Assembly: GCF_016654115.1 (NCBI RefSeq)
Contig: NZ_JAEQAZ010000159.1
Span: 1-40,831, forward strand
Length of the DNA stretch: 40,831 bases
DNA from: Streptomyces sp. MBT53
GTDB taxonomy: Bacteria; Actinomycetota; Actinomycetes; Streptomycetales; Streptomycetaceae
Reading direction: 5' to 3'
The notes beneath the pieces were generated by a model. It saw only the letters and a program-made list of their open reading frames with translations. It was not told the DNA's origin and ran no database searches. A program made the translations under genes and the position numbers. This document shows positions 1-6,798 of this stretch, piece after piece. Numbering within the stretch: position 1 is the stretch's first letter; the number at the start of each line of letters is the position of its first letter.

Positions 1-39
1 CGATGGGGTCCGACGGTCGCCGACCGTCGGACCCCATCG
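1..39 (-). terminator. Perfect hairpin terminator after the small-gene cluster
   Basis: Bases 1-19 are the exact reverse complement of bases 21-39, giving a stem of about 18 bp with a three-base loop. It lies 38 bp beyond the stop codon of the secreted-protein gene ending at 78, so it fits a factor-independent terminator for that minus-strand transcript. There is no long U-run, which is usual in streptomycetes. It may also act on a plus-strand transcript, or end a gene to the left of the window. Confidence 0.8.
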
Positions 40-77
40 CGTTCTCCTGGATCCGGTCCGTCCTCGGATGTGGGCTG

Positions 78-677
78 TCAGGCCACCGAGAACCTGTAGA
101 TCACGGCGGCGCCGTCCTGATAGCCGGTGTCCAGCAGGACCGTCTTGCCGTCACAGGCTTTCCAGGACCGTGAGTAGGTGCCGATCAGGATGGTGGCCGT
201 GAGGCACTTGTTGTCCGTTGCCACCGTGTCCTGGATTTTTCCGTTGACCGCCCGCTGAGCGGACGTGGAGCACACGTTGGCCACGAGCCGACCGCCGGTG
301 GGACTTTGTATCACCGAAGCGCAGGTGGCTTCGGGCTCATCCCATTCGAGAAGTTCGGTACCCTCCTCGTCGTCGTCCGCCGGGTCAGGGTCGGAGGAGA
401 TGACGTCGGGCGGGTTCTCCACCGAGGTGGAAAGCGGTTCGCTCGGTACCTGCGGGCCCGAGACCCCGTTGTCGTTCGGCCGGCCGTCGGAGAGAATCTC
501 AGGCGCTTCCTGGGGTATGCCCGATGGGTCGATGCTGCCGTCCGACAGGACCCACGACGGCGGCGCGTCCGGCGGCGTCTCGTCCTCGTCCGCCGCGGTG
601 GCGATGGTCATCACCGTTCCCGCGACGAGAGTGAGGGCGGCCAGTCCGCCGACGAAAAACGCTTTCGCTCTCTGCAT
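78..677 (-). CDS. Secreted protein of unknown function with acidic Pro/Ser linker
   Basis: 199 residues. A signal peptide is plain: charged start MQRAK, hydrophobic stretch to about residue 25, then a probable cleavage site near TATAA|DEDE. Residues 29-115 are low-complexity and rich in Asp, Glu, Pro and Ser, like a wall-spanning or flexible linker. The last 85 residues look folded and hold four Cys (ATCAS, ANVCST, DNKCLT, KACDG) that could form two disulfides. The ATG follows a modest G-rich ribosome site. It starts only 14 bp after the stop of the gene at 692-1219, so the two are probably co-transcribed. I do not recognise the family; export is the only function I can support. Confidence 0.75.
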   Translation of the reverse strand: MQRAKAFFVGGLAALTLVAGTVMTIATAADEDETPPDAPPSWVLSDGSIDPSGIPQEAPEILSDGRPNDNGVSGPQVPSEPLSTSVENPPDVISSDPDPADDDEEGTELLEWDEPEATCASVIQSPTGGRLVANVCSTSAQRAVNGKIQDTVATDNKCLTATILIGTYSRSWKACDGKTVLLDTGYQDGAAVIYRFSVA

Positions 678-691
678 GGATCATTCCCCCG

Positions 692-1219
692 TCACGAAAT
701 GGGCAGGTAGTGGTAGCCGGACCAGATCGCCCCGCCGTGCCAGCCGCCGTTGTACACATAGCCCTCGGCGACAGTCCCGTAGTAGCCCTTGCCGCAGCCC
801 GGGCCGTTACCGTGGCCCTTGTACGTGACTCGAAGATCGATCTTGTGCTTGTTTCTCGTGTTGGAGTACCAGGGGGACGAGTAGCAGTGCGTCCACTTCT
901 TCTTGGCGCTGTTCCACTTGTAGAGGTGCACCCTGGTCTTTATGTATCCGCCAGGACGGTAGCTGGGGAATGTGCACTGCGCGATGAGGCTCTTCTCCCA
1001 GGCCGCTACGTCTGACCGGCTGTATCCGTCGCCATAGCGGCCATGGCTTATCTCCGAGCGGTTCGCGGTGCAGTCGTAGTCGGTTCGGTACGTCCAACCG
1101 CCGTCGTACACGTAGTGAGCGGAAGCCGGTGCCGCCGACATCATCAGCGCGATAAGGGCGGCGCCGATCATGATGAGCCATCTGGATCTGGGCCGGGTGG
1201 GTCTTAAACGGTCTTTCAC
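692..1219 (-). CDS. Small secreted Tyr/Trp/Gly-rich protein with a TTA codon
   Basis: I start at GTG 1219 because AAGGAG sits just upstream; an in-frame ATG at 1252 has no such site and would prefix an unlikely tail. This gives 175 residues: charged N-terminus, hydrophobic segment (WLIMIGAALIALMM), cleavage after APASA, then a mature domain of about 140 residues rich in Tyr, Trp, Gly and Lys. YVYDGGW opens the mature protein and YVYNGGW recurs near its end. Four Cys (YDCTA, AQCTF, HCYSS, PGCGK) suggest two disulfides. Codon 5 is TTA (1205-1207), the rare leucine codon read by the bldA tRNA in Streptomyces, which tends to tie translation to late growth. The family is not recognised; a wall-associated or antimicrobial role would be speculation. 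Confidence 0.75.
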   Translation of the reverse strand: MKDRLRPTRPRSRWLIMIGAALIALMMSAAPASAHYVYDGGWTYRTDYDCTANRSEISHGRYGDGYSRSDVAAWEKSLIAQCTFPSYRPGGYIKTRVHLYKWNSAKKKWTHCYSSPWYSNTRNKHKIDLRVTYKGHGNGPGCGKGYYGTVAEGYVYNGGWHGGAIWSGYHYLPIS

Positions 1220-1264
1220 AACTCTCCTTTTTGCCCATGGTGCAGCTCGCATTGAGTGCAGTAC

Positions 1265-1669
1265 TCAAATGCGCTGCGGCTGTAGTCGTGCTGGAGGCTG
1301 TGCTTGGTGGTGACGTACGAGCCACGCCGTGGACACCAGAGGTGCCACCCACAGCGCGACGAGAGTGAGCAGGTCAACCCATGGAACGGTTGAGATGTGT
1401 CCGCACCGCTCCTCGGCGATACCGCCGACGCCGATGACCGTGCTGCACTGCTTGGTCCAGAACGTGAACACGGCGGCGGGTGCGAATCCGCCAGGAACAA
1501 GGAACGTTCCGACAATCTTGTCGCGGGTGCGCCATTGACGGGATGTCCACAGCAGCAGGACTCCGGTCAGCCAGCCCACGGCGAACAAGAACGCGCCCAC
1601 CTCCACGAGGAGGACGATGGCCAGGGGTTCCCACTGTTGCCGGCGGGTGCGCGATACGGGATCACTCAC
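1265..1669 (-). CDS. Small integral membrane protein
   Basis: 134 residues from a GTG start. Three hydrophobic stretches are visible: about 15-40 (LAIVLLVEVGAFLFAVGWL), 55-70 (IVGTFLVPGGFAPAAVF) and 96-118 (WVDLLTLVALWVAPLVSTAW). The pattern GWLTGVLLLW followed by Trp, a basic patch and a PGG turn resembles small actinobacterial membrane proteins of unknown role. Two Cys lie in the loop between the last two helices. The GTG overlaps the TGA of the upstream disrupted frame in a GTGA arrangement, implying translational coupling. The next gene (692-1219) begins 45 bp downstream on the same strand, so it belongs to the small-gene cluster. Function unknown. Confidence 0.7.
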   Translation of the reverse strand: MSDPVSRTRRQQWEPLAIVLLVEVGAFLFAVGWLTGVLLLWTSRQWRTRDKIVGTFLVPGGFAPAAVFTFWTKQCSTVIGVGGIAEERCGHISTVPWVDLLTLVALWVAPLVSTAWLVRHHQAQPPARLQPQRI

Positions 1670-1814
1670 GAGGTGACGGTATAGCTGTGAAGATCCTGTG
1701 TGACAGTGACCTTCAAGCCACCCGAAAACGGAAGATTTCGTTCATGTCCGCGTCGACCCTGAAGCTAAAGGGAAAGGTGGAGTCTTGGGGGTAATTGTTG
1801 CCATTCTCGATCAT
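1666..1814 (-). pseudogene. Short ORF apparently broken by a one-base frameshift
   Basis: From ATG 1814 one frame encodes MIENGNNYPQDSTFPFSF..., ending ...FRFRVA at a TGA (stop at 1713). Directly at that point the next frame reads LKVTVTQDLHSYTVTS and stops at 1666-1668 inside the GTG start of the membrane-protein gene. Joined, the two read as one sensible small protein. One extra T in the GCTTGAAG stretch would restore the frame. The GTGA overlap with the next gene supports the second frame having been translated. No good ribosome site is seen before ATG 1814; a start further upstream is possible. Alternatives are a sequencing error, a true pseudogene, or chance. Confidence 0.4.
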
Positions 1815-1852
1815 GATCGGCAATTGCAGCAATGGCCGATTCCGCCCGGTCG

Positions 1853-2080
1853 CTACTTGTCTGCCTTGTAGAGCGTGATGTCCTTGTTGACGAACAGATG
1901 GACATAGCCGCATCGCCAGCAGATCAGGCCGGTGGCGTTCTCGTCGGCCCAGGCCAGCCTCATGAACTCCATGCCGGTGCTGTTGAGCAGGACACCCCGC
2001 TCCCGGAACAGATCCCCCCGACAGACCTGGCACTTGAGCCAGACGTCCCCCACCGCTGCGCGTACCGGCTTCTTCGCCAT
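1853..2080 (-). CDS. Small zinc-ribbon protein (DUF2082-like)
   Basis: 75 residues with two CxxC pairs: CQVC at about 17-20 and CWRC at about 54-57, the second followed by GYVHLF. This spacing, with a C-terminal CxxCGY and an aromatic tail, matches the small Zn-ribbon proteins of the DUF2082 type, described only as putative nucleic-acid or nucleotide binders. There is no signal peptide, so it should be cytoplasmic. It is the first gene of the minus-strand cluster running down to base 78. The ATG has a G-rich region upstream but no clean AGGAGG. The zinc-binding fold is well supported; the biological role is unknown. Confidence 0.7.
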   Translation of the reverse strand: MAKKPVRAAVGDVWLKCQVCRGDLFRERGVLLNSTGMEFMRLAWADENATGLICWRCGYVHLFVNKDITLYKADK

Positions 2081-2197
2081 GGCTCGACCGCCCCCACCCT
2101 CGTCATATGGTCGGAACCGAGCGTAACGACCCTGCGCCGACGCCCATCGCGTGAGGTCGCTCCAACCGACGCACTTCCCGCGCCTGCCGCTTCCCTC

Positions 2198-3217
2198 CTA
2201 CTTCACGAACGCGGGGGACACGGCCGCCGTGCTGATGCGCCGCGGCTTTCCCGTGCCGTCCGCCGGTACCGCGTACAGGTCCGCCCCGTAGTCGCCGGGC
2301 AGTGCGTAGACGATCGTGTGGTCGTCCCGCCACACCGCCTGGTCGTCCACGCTGCGGGGCTCGGCCAGCGAAGTCTCCCGCATCGTGCGGAGGTTGAGCA
2401 CGTACAGGTGCCACGGGGCGTCCTTCGGGAGGCCCTTGACGCGTTTCTTGTAGGCGATGCGGGTGCCGTCGGGGGAGAGGGACGGGCATTCGACGTTCGT
2501 GTGGATCGTGGTGACCGTGTGCGCCTTCAGGTCGCCCCTGACCAGGTACGTGCTGCCCTTCGTCGCCAGCGTCGCGTAGAACGTGCGGTCGTCCGCCGCG
2601 AAGGTCACGCCCCAGAAGTTGACGTCGGCCGCGTGGTAGACGTGACCGTCCTTGAGGATGCGGAACGACTCCAGGGACGGGGTCAGCTTGCCTGTCCTGG
2701 TGTCGACGATCGCCGCTCGTGTCGAGAAGTTCGTGCCCGCGTAGGAGTCGCCGCCGACGAACGCCGTCCAGGCCGCGAAGTGGCCCGTGGGGGAGACGCG
2801 GGCCCGGGAGGGGATGCCGGGGACGTCGTAGCGGTCCTGCACCCTGAGGTGGGCGTCGAGGATCAGGGCGCGGTAGGTGTCCGTGACCGTGCCGTGGACC
2901 GCCTGGAGGCAGACTCCGGTGCCCGAACTGGCGTAGAAGCGCAGGCACTTGAGGCCGGAGGCGGTGCGTGGGCCGGAGGGGTCGGAGGCCGGGACCGTGG
3001 TGAGTTCGTCTCGGTGGGGGCCCCAGGCCATGTTGCGGAACACCATGCGGTCGGGGGTGGTCAGGGTGACCCGGCCCGCGGTGACCCGTGGGCCGCCGGG
3101 CTGGACCTGGTCCCGCTGTCCGGCACGCGCCGACGCGTGGAGCACCGAGGCGACGGCGATCCCCGCCAGCAGGACGATCGCCGTGGCGAGGATCAGGACG
3201 CGGTTGCGCAGGGTCAT
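2198..3217 (-). CDS. Membrane-anchored or secreted TolB-like beta-propeller protein
   Basis: 339 residues from ATG 3217, whose ATG overlaps the TGA of the MFS gene as ATGA; longer in-frame starts lie inside that gene and are not plausible. An N-terminal hydrophobic segment (VLILATAIVLLAGIAVASVL, residues 6-25) gives a signal anchor or signal peptide. The rest has propeller blade features: SPTGHFAAW, SPDGTRIAYKK, and repeated stretches ending in Asp/Gly turns, as in TolB/WD40-like proteins. Three Cys lie in the mature part. Position at the end of the phosphoesterase-MFS operon suggests a shared role, but no substrate can be read from the sequence. Confidence 0.75.
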   Translation of the reverse strand: MTLRNRVLILATAIVLLAGIAVASVLHASARAGQRDQVQPGGPRVTAGRVTLTTPDRMVFRNMAWGPHRDELTTVPASDPSGPRTASGLKCLRFYASSGTGVCLQAVHGTVTDTYRALILDAHLRVQDRYDVPGIPSRARVSPTGHFAAWTAFVGGDSYAGTNFSTRAAIVDTRTGKLTPSLESFRILKDGHVYHAADVNFWGVTFAADDRTFYATLATKGSTYLVRGDLKAHTVTTIHTNVECPSLSPDGTRIAYKKRVKGLPKDAPWHLYVLNLRTMRETSLAEPRSVDDQAVWRDDHTIVYALPGDYGADLYAVPADGTGKPRRISTAAVSPAFVK

Positions 3218-4554
3218 GGGGCGGGCTCCAGAACTGATGATCGGCCGGGGCGGAGTCTCAGGGCGAACACCGCGCAGACCGCCAGCGCCACCGCCGACGC
3301 CATGAGCGCCGTACGGTCGCCCCACAGCGTCCACGCCGCGCCGAAGCCGAGCGAGCACACGAACCGTGCCGCCGCCTGGCCCGTCTGCACCAACGCGAGC
3401 CCCGACGACCGCAGTTCCTCCGGCACGCTGTCCGAGGCCGCCGCCATCAGCACGCCGTCGGTCGCCGCGTAGAAGCCGCCGTGCAGGAGGAGGACGGCGT
3501 AGGGGAGGGCCGTGCCGTGCCAGGAGGTCAGCAGCAGGGCGTACGCCGTGAGGAGGGCGCCGTGGCCGGCCAGGAATATCCGCCAGCGGCCTACGCGGTC
3601 CGCGAGGCGGCCCAGGGGGACGGCGAGGAGCAGGAAAGCCGCCGCCGTGCCCAGCGGGAGCAGGGCGAACCAGCGGTCGGGGACGCCGAGGCGGCGCTGC
3701 AGGAGCAGGTACACGAAGGAGTCGCTGACCGTCGCCAGGCCCAGCAGCAGCGCGCAGAGGGTGATGCGGCGCAGGTCGCGCCGGGCGAGGAGGGCGAAGG
3801 CGGCGCGGAGGGTGGGGCGCGGGGGCCGGCCTACGGTGGTCCGCTCCCGTGGGCCGGTAGCCGAGCCCCTCCCTGCCGACCCGCTGTCACCTGGTCCTTT
3901 CTCGCCGGATCCCCGCCCGCCCGGCACGAAGAGCACCAGTACCAGCACCCCCACCACGGCCACGCAGAAACTCACCGTGAACACCGCGTCGTACCCGTCG
4001 ACCGTCGCCCGCAGGATCAGGAACGCCACCAGCGGGCCGAGCAGCGCGCCCGCCGTGTCCATCGCGCGGTGTACGCCGAAGGCACGACCCCGGTTCTCCG
4101 GGGTGGAGGAGAGGGAGATCAGCGCGTCGCGCGGTGCCGTGCGCAGGCCCTTGCCCGTGCGGTCGGCGGCCAGGATCAGGCCGATGGGGGTGAGGGTGTG
4201 GGCCAGGAGGAGGAGCGGCTTGCAGGCCGCCGAGACGGCGTAGCCGATGCCCGCGACCCACTTGTGACGGCCGCCGCCCCGGTCGGCGAGGTGCCCGCCG
4301 GCCAGGCGGACGAGTGCCGAGAAGCCGTTGTAGATGCCGTCGAGGAGACCGAAGCCCAGCGGGGAGAGGCCGAGGCCCGTCACCAGGTACAGCGGCAGCA
4401 CCGCGGTCACCATCTCGGACGACACGTCGGTGATCAGGCTGACCGCGCCGAGCGCGAAGACCGTGGGGGCGACCACGGCGGACACCCGCGCCGGAGTACC
4501 CGTAGTACCCGCGGTGGTGCTTTTGGCGTCGGCGCGGCTGTCCGCCACGTACAT
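3214..4554 (-). CDS. MFS transporter, probable exporter
   Basis: 446 residues with about 12 hydrophobic helices in two halves, separated by a charged Gly/Ser/Arg-rich loop around residues 218-245. MFS signatures are seen: GGHLADRGGGRHKW after helix 2 (the G-x-x-x-D-R-x-G-R/K-type motif A) and a second copy PLGRLADRVGRWR in the C-terminal half. DRTGKGLRTAPRD resembles a subgroup often annotated as multidrug or sugar-phosphate-like MFS, but the substrate cannot be named. The ATG lies one base after the TGA of the phosphoesterase gene, and its own stop overlaps the start of the propeller gene, so all three should be translated together. The residues before the first helix are hydrophilic. Confidence 0.85.
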   Translation of the reverse strand: MYVADSRADAKSTTAGTTGTPARVSAVVAPTVFALGAVSLITDVSSEMVTAVLPLYLVTGLGLSPLGFGLLDGIYNGFSALVRLAGGHLADRGGGRHKWVAGIGYAVSAACKPLLLLAHTLTPIGLILAADRTGKGLRTAPRDALISLSSTPENRGRAFGVHRAMDTAGALLGPLVAFLILRATVDGYDAVFTVSFCVAVVGVLVLVLFVPGGRGSGEKGPGDSGSAGRGSATGPRERTTVGRPPRPTLRAAFALLARRDLRRITLCALLLGLATVSDSFVYLLLQRRLGVPDRWFALLPLGTAAAFLLLAVPLGRLADRVGRWRIFLAGHGALLTAYALLLTSWHGTALPYAVLLLHGGFYAATDGVLMAAASDSVPEELRSSGLALVQTGQAAARFVCSLGFGAAWTLWGDRTALMASAVALAVCAVFALRLRPGRSSVLEPAP

Positions 4555-4555
4555 C

Positions 4556-5491
4556 TCAGGACGCCCAGATGCCGGTGATGTCCGCGGCCGAGGCCGCGTT
4601 GCCCGCGTGGGTGGACAGGCCCTGGGAGTCCTCCAGGGTCCGCAGCAGGTTGTAGTGGTTGTACGTGGTCGAGGACGTGGCGCCTGCGGTCACCGGCTGA
4701 CCGTAGAAGACCGTCGGGATGCGGTTGCCGCTGAGCAGGTTGTCCTCGTCGAAGGTGACGACGAGCAGGCTGTTGTGCGTCTTGGCCCAAGTGGCGTATG
4801 CGCCGAGGTTGTTCTTCAGCCAGGTGTCACCGGTCGCCACAGAGCAGTCGTGCATGTCGCTGCACAGGTTGGGCGTCACGAAGGAGATGTCGGGGAGCGT
4901 CGTGTAGTCCGTGGGGAACTGCGCGAAGGTCTTCGCCGTCGACGTCGCGACGTTGGAGAAACCGAACCAGGGGTTGTGCTTGCGCGCGTAGGTGCCGCTG
5001 CTGCACGTCGTCGAACCCTGGCTGGGCAGCGTCTCGTTGTAGCTGGCCCAGGTGCCGCCCGCCGCCGTCACCTCGGAGGCGAGGTTCGCGGCCGAGGAGA
5101 AGCCCGCCGTGTAGCAGCTGTCGCTGGTGATGCCCTGGGTGGAGCCGGAGAACAGCGCGAAGTAGTTCGGCTGGCTCGGGTGGGTGATCCCGTACGACTG
5201 GGTGAGGGCGGCGCCGCCGGTCGCGAGCGAGTTGATGTAGGGGGCACTGGAGGAGCCGATGACCTGGCTGTAGGCGTGGTTCTCCATCACCACGACGACG
5301 ACGTGGTCCGGGGTCGGCACCACGGTCGCGGCATGCGCGGTCGAGGCGGTGCCGAAACCGGTCCAGACCCCGACGGCGGCTGCCGAGAAGGCGAGCGCGG
5401 ACGCCACGACGGCGCGACTGCGGCGGTACACGGAACCAGCGGGACCGCTGGAGCTGCCAGAACTGCCGGAATTGCCAGAACTGCCGGACAC
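4556..5491 (-). CDS. Secreted phosphoesterase / acid phosphatase (PF04185)
   Basis: 311 residues. The core begins DHVVVVVMENHAYSQVIG, the ENH metal/catalytic motif of the phosphoesterase family that includes bacterial phospholipases C and acid phosphatases; VVTFDEDN near the end is the second metal-binding motif. The protein is shorter than phospholipase C (about 500 residues) and closer to single-domain acid phosphatases, so a phosphomonoesterase role is likelier. GTG 5491 has GGAGG five bases upstream; it adds a Ser/Gly-repeat leader before the signal peptide. GTG 5431 would give a normal signal peptide (MYRRSRAVVASALAFS..., cleavage after TAHA) but lacks a good ribosome site. First gene of a three-gene operon; a PHO-box-like repeat lies upstream at 5584-5605. 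Confidence 0.85.
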   Translation of the reverse strand: MSGSSGNSGSSGSSSGPAGSVYRRSRAVVASALAFSAAAVGVWTGFGTASTAHAATVVPTPDHVVVVVMENHAYSQVIGSSSAPYINSLATGGAALTQSYGITHPSQPNYFALFSGSTQGITSDSCYTAGFSSAANLASEVTAAGGTWASYNETLPSQGSTTCSSGTYARKHNPWFGFSNVATSTAKTFAQFPTDYTTLPDISFVTPNLCSDMHDCSVATGDTWLKNNLGAYATWAKTHNSLLVVTFDEDNLLSGNRIPTVFYGQPVTAGATSSTTYNHYNLLRTLEDSQGLSTHAGNAASAADITGIWAS

Positions 5492-5501
5492 TTCAACCTC
5501 C

Positions 5502-5524
5502 GGGTGGGGGGGGGAGGACGGGGG
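5502..5524 (+). other. G-run in the phosphoesterase leader
   Basis: The plus strand has runs of three, nine, two and five G separated by one or two bases; the minus (sense) strand is therefore C-rich in the 5' leader of the phosphoesterase gene. Four G-runs so close together could form a two-layer quadruplex on the template strand. It may simply be a slippage-prone homopolymer. Confidence 0.4.
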
Positions 5525-5583
5525 TGACGGTGCGGACAGAGCATGCACACGCCAAAATGCCCGCATCCCACCACCCCCAACCC

Positions 5584-5605
5584 GCCGGATGAAGAAGTGG
5601 TGAAC
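5584..5605 (-). promoter_or_regulatory. PHO-box-like direct repeat (candidate PhoP site)
   Basis: On the minus strand two adjacent 11-base units read GTTCACCACTT and CTTCATCCGGC. Streptomyces PhoP boxes are tandem 11-base units close to GTTCAYYYRGS. The second unit matches at all but the first base; the first unit matches in its conserved GTTCACC head. The site starts at the stop codon of the VOC gene and is about 95 bases from the phosphoesterase GTG, a reasonable promoter distance for a phosphatase operon expected to respond to phosphate. Binding is inferred, not shown. Confidence 0.45.
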
Positions 5606-6045
5606 TACTGCTCTCCCGCCGCCAGTTGAGCCAGCACCTGATGCAGCGGCTCGGTGGCCCGCTTCCGGTACTCCTGGATCGCCCAGCCGTTCCCGTCCGG
5701 GTCCTTGAAGTACATGAACGTCGCCCCGTCCTGCGGCGCGAACTGCACCGGCTCGCTCACCTCGAGCCCGCGCGCGGTCAGCTCGTCGTAGGCCGCCTTC
5801 GCGTCCTGCACGCACAGCTGCATGCCGTGGTACGTCCCCGGCTGCGGCGTCCCGGTCGGCACCTGCAGGCCGTCGACCAGCGCGATCGAACAGCCGGACC
5901 CCGGCGGCGTGAGCTGCACGATCCGCACGCCCTCCATCACCTCGCCGTCGAGATCGACATGGAAACCGACCTTGTCCTGGTAGAACGCCTTGGCCCGGTC
6001 CACGTCGGAGACGGGGAGAAGGATCACTTCGAGGGTCATGTCCAT
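5605..6045 (-). CDS. VOC (glyoxalase/dioxygenase-fold) family protein
   Basis: 146 residues with the two beta-alpha-beta-beta-beta modules of the vicinal oxygen chelate fold: LEVILLPVSDVDRAKAFYQ at the N-terminus and YHGMQLCVQDAKAAYDEL in the middle, closing with YFKDPDGNGWAIQEY, the classic C-terminal strand carrying the conserved Glu. Such proteins bind a divalent metal and include glyoxalase I, fosfomycin resistance enzymes and ring-cleavage dioxygenases; substrate is not predictable. The ATG is preceded by AAAGGAG at good spacing. The pyridoxamine-oxidase-like gene ends 50 bp upstream on the same strand, so they may form a two-gene unit. Cytoplasmic. Confidence 0.85.
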   Translation of the reverse strand: MDMTLEVILLPVSDVDRAKAFYQDKVGFHVDLDGEVMEGVRIVQLTPPGSGCSIALVDGLQVPTGTPQPGTYHGMQLCVQDAKAAYDELTARGLEVSEPVQFAPQDGATFMYFKDPDGNGWAIQEYRKRATEPLHQVLAQLAAGEQ

Positions 6046-6095
6046 GGCTTGACTCCTTTGTCAGGCACGTCTGTCGGGCGCGTTCGGCAGGCGCG

Positions 6096-6608
6096 TCACT
6101 CGAACCGCCACCGCGTCTGGCTGAACGGCTCCCCCTTACCGAAGCCGAAAACCGTGCGGGGCGCCACAGCGAAGACGAACGCGGATCCGCCACCGTGCTG
6201 GAAGGCCCCGTCCCGCACATCGAAGTGCCAGAAACTGCCGTACTTCGCCTCCCACGCGGCGGCCAGCTCCCGCAGCCGGTCCTCGTCCTCGACCCGCACC
6301 GCCGCACCCTCGACGACCAGGTCGTACCCCTCGTCCCAGGTGCTCGTGCCGGTCGTCAGCACGACGTGCGGGTTGTTGGCGAGATTGCGCGCCTTGCGCT
6401 CCTCGGGCCCGGTGCAGAAGTGCAGCGCGCCGTCCGCCCACACCCCGGGCAGGGGCGTCACGTGCGGGCGCCCGTCCGGGCGCACCGTCGAGATCCAGAA
6501 CTGCCCGGCCGCCGAGAGCCGCGCCTCGGCCGTGGCCCAGTCGGTCGCGGTGGCCGCCGGGTCGCTGTAGCGGGGGTCGAGACGGGTGCGCGGTGCGTTG
6601 TCGGTCAT
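6096..6608 (-). CDS. Pyridoxamine 5'-phosphate oxidase-fold (flavin/F420-type) protein
   Basis: 170 residues. The split-barrel signature is clear: FWISTVRPDGRPHVTPLPGVW, then LHFCTGPEERKARNLANNPHVVLT and YDLVVEGAAVRVEDEDRLRELAAAWEAKYG. In actinobacteria such proteins bind FMN, F420 or heme and act as small reductases or oxidases; this short form lacks the C-terminal RLHDR-type region of true PdxH, so it is unlikely to make pyridoxal phosphate. Cytoplasmic, no signal peptide. The ATG 6608 follows an AGGGGTG ribosome site. It lies upstream of the VOC gene on the same strand and is divergent from glnE, with about 190 bp between them. Confidence 0.85.
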   Translation of the reverse strand: MTDNAPRTRLDPRYSDPAATATDWATAEARLSAAGQFWISTVRPDGRPHVTPLPGVWADGALHFCTGPEERKARNLANNPHVVLTTGTSTWDEGYDLVVEGAAVRVEDEDRLRELAAAWEAKYGSFWHFDVRDGAFQHGGGSAFVFAVAPRTVFGFGKGEPFSQTRWRFE

Positions 6609-6756
6609 CGGACACCCCTAGTCCCTGAGTCGTACGTCATCGGCTTCCCTCCAGGAGTCGTCGGTCGTCCCGTAGTGGAGACCCCGTACCCCTCCGGAAC
6701 TCATCGCCGCACGCCCCGGCGCCCCCGCCCGCACCTGCGGTTAGGCTCGGGACGGT

Positions 6757-6785
6757 ACGACCTAGATCCGCACGACCTAGATCCG
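6757..6785 (+). repeat. Tandem 14-bp repeat in front of glnE
   Basis: ACGACCTAGATCCG occurs twice, at 6757-6770 and 6772-6785, separated by one base (15-bp period). It ends 13 bases before the glnE ATG and abuts its GGGAGG ribosome site (6787-6792). It may be a regulator binding site, part of the promoter, or a simple duplication; the sequence does not decide. I do not see a standard GlnR box here. Confidence 0.55.
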
Positions 6786-6798
6786 AGGGAGGCCGAGG

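Noticed and set aside
1832..3472. 546-codon plus-strand frame
   Set aside because: It crosses the ends of real minus-strand genes and its product is compositionally biased without a domain or signal.
6721..6798. GlnR box in the glnE upstream region
   Set aside because: The repeats there do not have the spacing or core bases of GlnR sites.
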